A DNA stretch of 6,504 nt from Actinomycetota bacterium. Its GTDB lineage: Bacteria; Actinomycetota; Humimicrobiia; Humimicrobiales; Humimicrobiaceae. The first letter of the stretch is position 1; each line of letters starts with the position of its first letter. Shown one piece after another: positions 5,314 through 6,504 of this stretch. The DNA is taken from positions 1 to 6,504 of the forward strand of contig JAHIPJ010000093.1 in the NCBI GenBank assembly GCA_018894445.1, written 5' to 3'. The notes beneath the pieces were generated by a model. That model made no database searches. It worked only from the letters and a program-made list of their open reading frames with translations, and had not been told where the DNA came from. Made by a program: the position numbers and the translations under genes.

Positions 5314-6249
5314 ATGGGATTTAGAAAATCAGATTACGAAAGTTATGATTACAGCCAGTTCTGGGAAGATAATAAAAGACTATACGAAGATAGAGCTGAA
5401 AGACTGGCTTTAAGAAGACTGCTGGGCGGAGTTGATAGGGATAATAAGTTATTTTTTGATATCGGTTGCGGTTATGGCAGGCTGTTTAATGAATATAAAG
5501 ATTTCGGGACTATAGTGCTGATTGACTATTCGATTAAAAATTTAAGGGATGCTAAAAACAAGATAGAAACCTTTTTAAAAAATGACCCCGAAAAGCTTTC
5601 AACCATACATTTTATTGCTGCTGATGCGGCTTCTCTTCCAGTAAAATCTAATTGTGCAGATGTAATACTTACCGTCAGGGTGATGCATCATCTTGATAAT
5701 CCTGAAAAGTATTTTAATGAAGTTGCAAGAATACTACGGGATAGGGGGCTTTATTTTCTGGAGTTTGCCAGTAAAAGGAATCTTAAAAATATATTAAGGT
5801 TTACTACTGGCAGGATGGATACATCTCCGTTTAATTTAATACCTTCCCAGATAGGAGAGACCATACTGAATTTTCACCCGAAGCATATAGTGAACTTACT
5901 AAAAAGAAGGAACTTTACAGTAAAAAAATTAATAAGTGTATCTAACTTCAGGCTCAGTCTTTTAAAGAAATTTCCGGGTACAAAGACCCTTATATTCCTT
6001 GAAAAAATTTATCAGAAATTCTTTTCCTTTGCCCTTTTTGGACCAAGTGTTTTTTTAAAAAGTGTTTTAAGTGGGCCGGAGCCTGAAGGTACTGCCGGTA
6101 ACAAGAAAGTGGTTTTGGAAGATATTTTAATCTGCACCTCCTGCGGAAAGGATTCCCTTTTTTTTGATAAAAATAAAATTAAATGCAGAAATTGCGGCAG
6201 TATCTTTATAAAGGAAAATGGAATCTATAATTTCAAAAAAAGTGTTTAG
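5314..6249 (+). CDS. Class I SAM-dependent methyltransferase with C-terminal zinc ribbon
   Basis: This 311-residue protein has a Rossmann-type methyltransferase core (about 45-155). Motif I is DIGCGYGRL (49-57), an acidic residue at strand 2 is Asp71 (LIDYS), Asp104 follows in AAD, and the post-motif DVILTVRVMHHLDNPEKYF resembles the methyltransferase 11 family (UbiE/BioC-like). A less conserved region (about 165-260) follows. The C-terminal zinc ribbon has Cys274, Cys277, Cys291 and Cys294 (CTSCG and CRNCG), similar to Trm112-type or YcaR-type small domains. The substrate is unknown: a quinone, lipid, sugar or RNA target is possible. AGAAGGG (5298-5304), nine bases before the ATG at 5314, decides the start; an in-frame ATG at 5284 lacks a site. 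The gene stands alone after a terminator and is probably not part of the pilus system. Confidence 0.85.
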   Translation: MGFRKSDYESYDYSQFWEDNKRLYEDRAERLALRRLLGGVDRDNKLFFDIGCGYGRLFNEYKDFGTIVLIDYSIKNLRDAKNKIETFLKNDPEKLSTIHFIAADAASLPVKSNCADVILTVRVMHHLDNPEKYFNEVARILRDRGLYFLEFASKRNLKNILRFTTGRMDTSPFNLIPSQIGETILNFHPKHIVNLLKRRNFTVKKLISVSNFRLSLLKKFPGTKTLIFLEKIYQKFFSFALFGPSVFLKSVLSGPEPEGTAGNKKVVLEDILICTSCGKDSLFFDKNKIKCRNCGSIFIKENGIYNFKKSV

Positions 6250-6284
6250 CTATTCTTTCTATATTAATTGCTGTAGATTATCTG

Positions 6285-6345
6285 AGCAGGATTAGATGAG
6301 CGATGGCGTAAAGTTTAAATATTCCTGCTTCGTTACAATAACGAA
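6285..6345 (+). other. Hairpin-rich leader before the right-edge gene
   Basis: AGCAGGA (6285-6291) pairs with TCCTGCT (6323-6329) around a 31-nt loop. TTCGTTA (6329-6335) and TAACGAA (6339-6345) form a perfect 7-bp stem with a CAA loop. The two cannot both form fully because they share T6329. No T-run follows, so this is not a standard terminator, and no known riboswitch is recognised. A structured 5' leader is possible. No convincing promoter is seen in 6250-6362. Confidence 0.3.
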
Positions 6346-6362
6346 AGATGGAAGGATGAAAA

Positions 6363-6504
6363 ATGGGAGATTTTCAGAAACATTTTGAATTAGCAAAAGA
6401 GAAGTTTAAAGCAACAATAACTGCCTATCACAACAAGCAGAGTACAGTGGTTGGTGATTTGGGCACAAAGGTTGTTGAGCAGTTGGTAGAAGCTGATGCT
6501 GCCA
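6363..6504 (+). CDS. Unrecognised small-helical protein, 3' truncated by the window
   Basis: An ATG at 6363 with AAGGA (6352-6356) six bases upstream opens a frame that stays open for 47 codons to the right edge. It starts MGDFQKHFELAKEKFKATI, continues AYHNKQSTVVGD and then VVEQLVEADAA. The helix-turn-helix-like hairpin pattern, HFELAKE at the start followed by a growth-turn and an E(Q/A)LVEA helix, is reminiscent of HEPN or PaREP1-like proteins. Only the first half is visible, so no function is assigned. Confidence 0.6.
   Translation, partial: MGDFQKHFELAKEKFKATITAYHNKQSTVVGDLGTKVVEQLVEADAA

Noticed and set aside
1..6504. CRISPR array, tRNA or rRNA
   Set aside because: No spaced direct repeats, no cloverleaf with a CCA-type end, and no ribosomal RNA core sequence were seen on either strand.

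Overview
The window is AT-rich, almost entirely coding on the + strand, and uses many AGA/AGG/ATA codons. Its core (185-4726) is a Tad/Flp-type pilus or secretion locus in the order cpaF (tadA ATPase) - tadB - tadC - Flp-like prepilin - tadE - short TadE/G-like protein. An ssb gene follows directly, then a strong palindromic terminator. The order ATPase, two T2SSF membrane proteins, tiny prepilin, TadE and a short second TadE-like protein resembles the compact Tad cluster known from Actinobacteria, where DNA-processing genes also lie next door. The low G+C content argues against a classical high-GC actinomycete. A low-GC, poorly cultured bacterial lineage is the best guess, but no taxonomic marker is present and the assignment is open.

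Layout: 1-183 is the 3' end of a reading frame that looks like the C-terminus of an RRXRR/IscB-type protein of the IS200/IS605 superfamily, ending in a hairpin. Its stop codon lies within a few bases of the cpaF start. cpaF, tadB and tadC (185-3234) are tightly packed and partly overlapping. A 202-bp gap (3235-3436) holds a good promoter with an inverted repeat over its -35 box, then a leader with two Shine-Dalgarno sequences, then the Flp-like prepilin gene. Between flp and tadE (3640-3830) is a second mobile-element remnant: the 3' end of a tnpB gene with the hairpins expected of its overlapping guide RNA and right end. tadE, the TadE/G-like gene and ssb follow closely. A 36-bp perfect palindrome (5203-5238) ends this unit. 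A separate gene (5314-6249) encodes a class I SAM methyltransferase with a C-terminal four-cysteine zinc ribbon. The right edge holds the start of an unrecognised small protein, possibly HEPN/PaREP1-like, behind a hairpin-rich leader.

Working together: the CpaF hexamer would power TadB/TadC in the membrane to assemble processed Flp prepilin, with TadE and the TadE/G-like protein as minor pseudopilins. No prepilin peptidase, TadZ, CpaB or secretin is in the window. They must lie upstream of the mobile-element remnant, lie elsewhere, or be absent. The ssb lacks the usual acidic tail and shares the apparent operon, which makes a link to DNA uptake worth testing. The most unusual feature is that two different IS200/IS605-superfamily relics sit exactly at two gene starts of the pilus operon and appear to have reshaped translation signals there.
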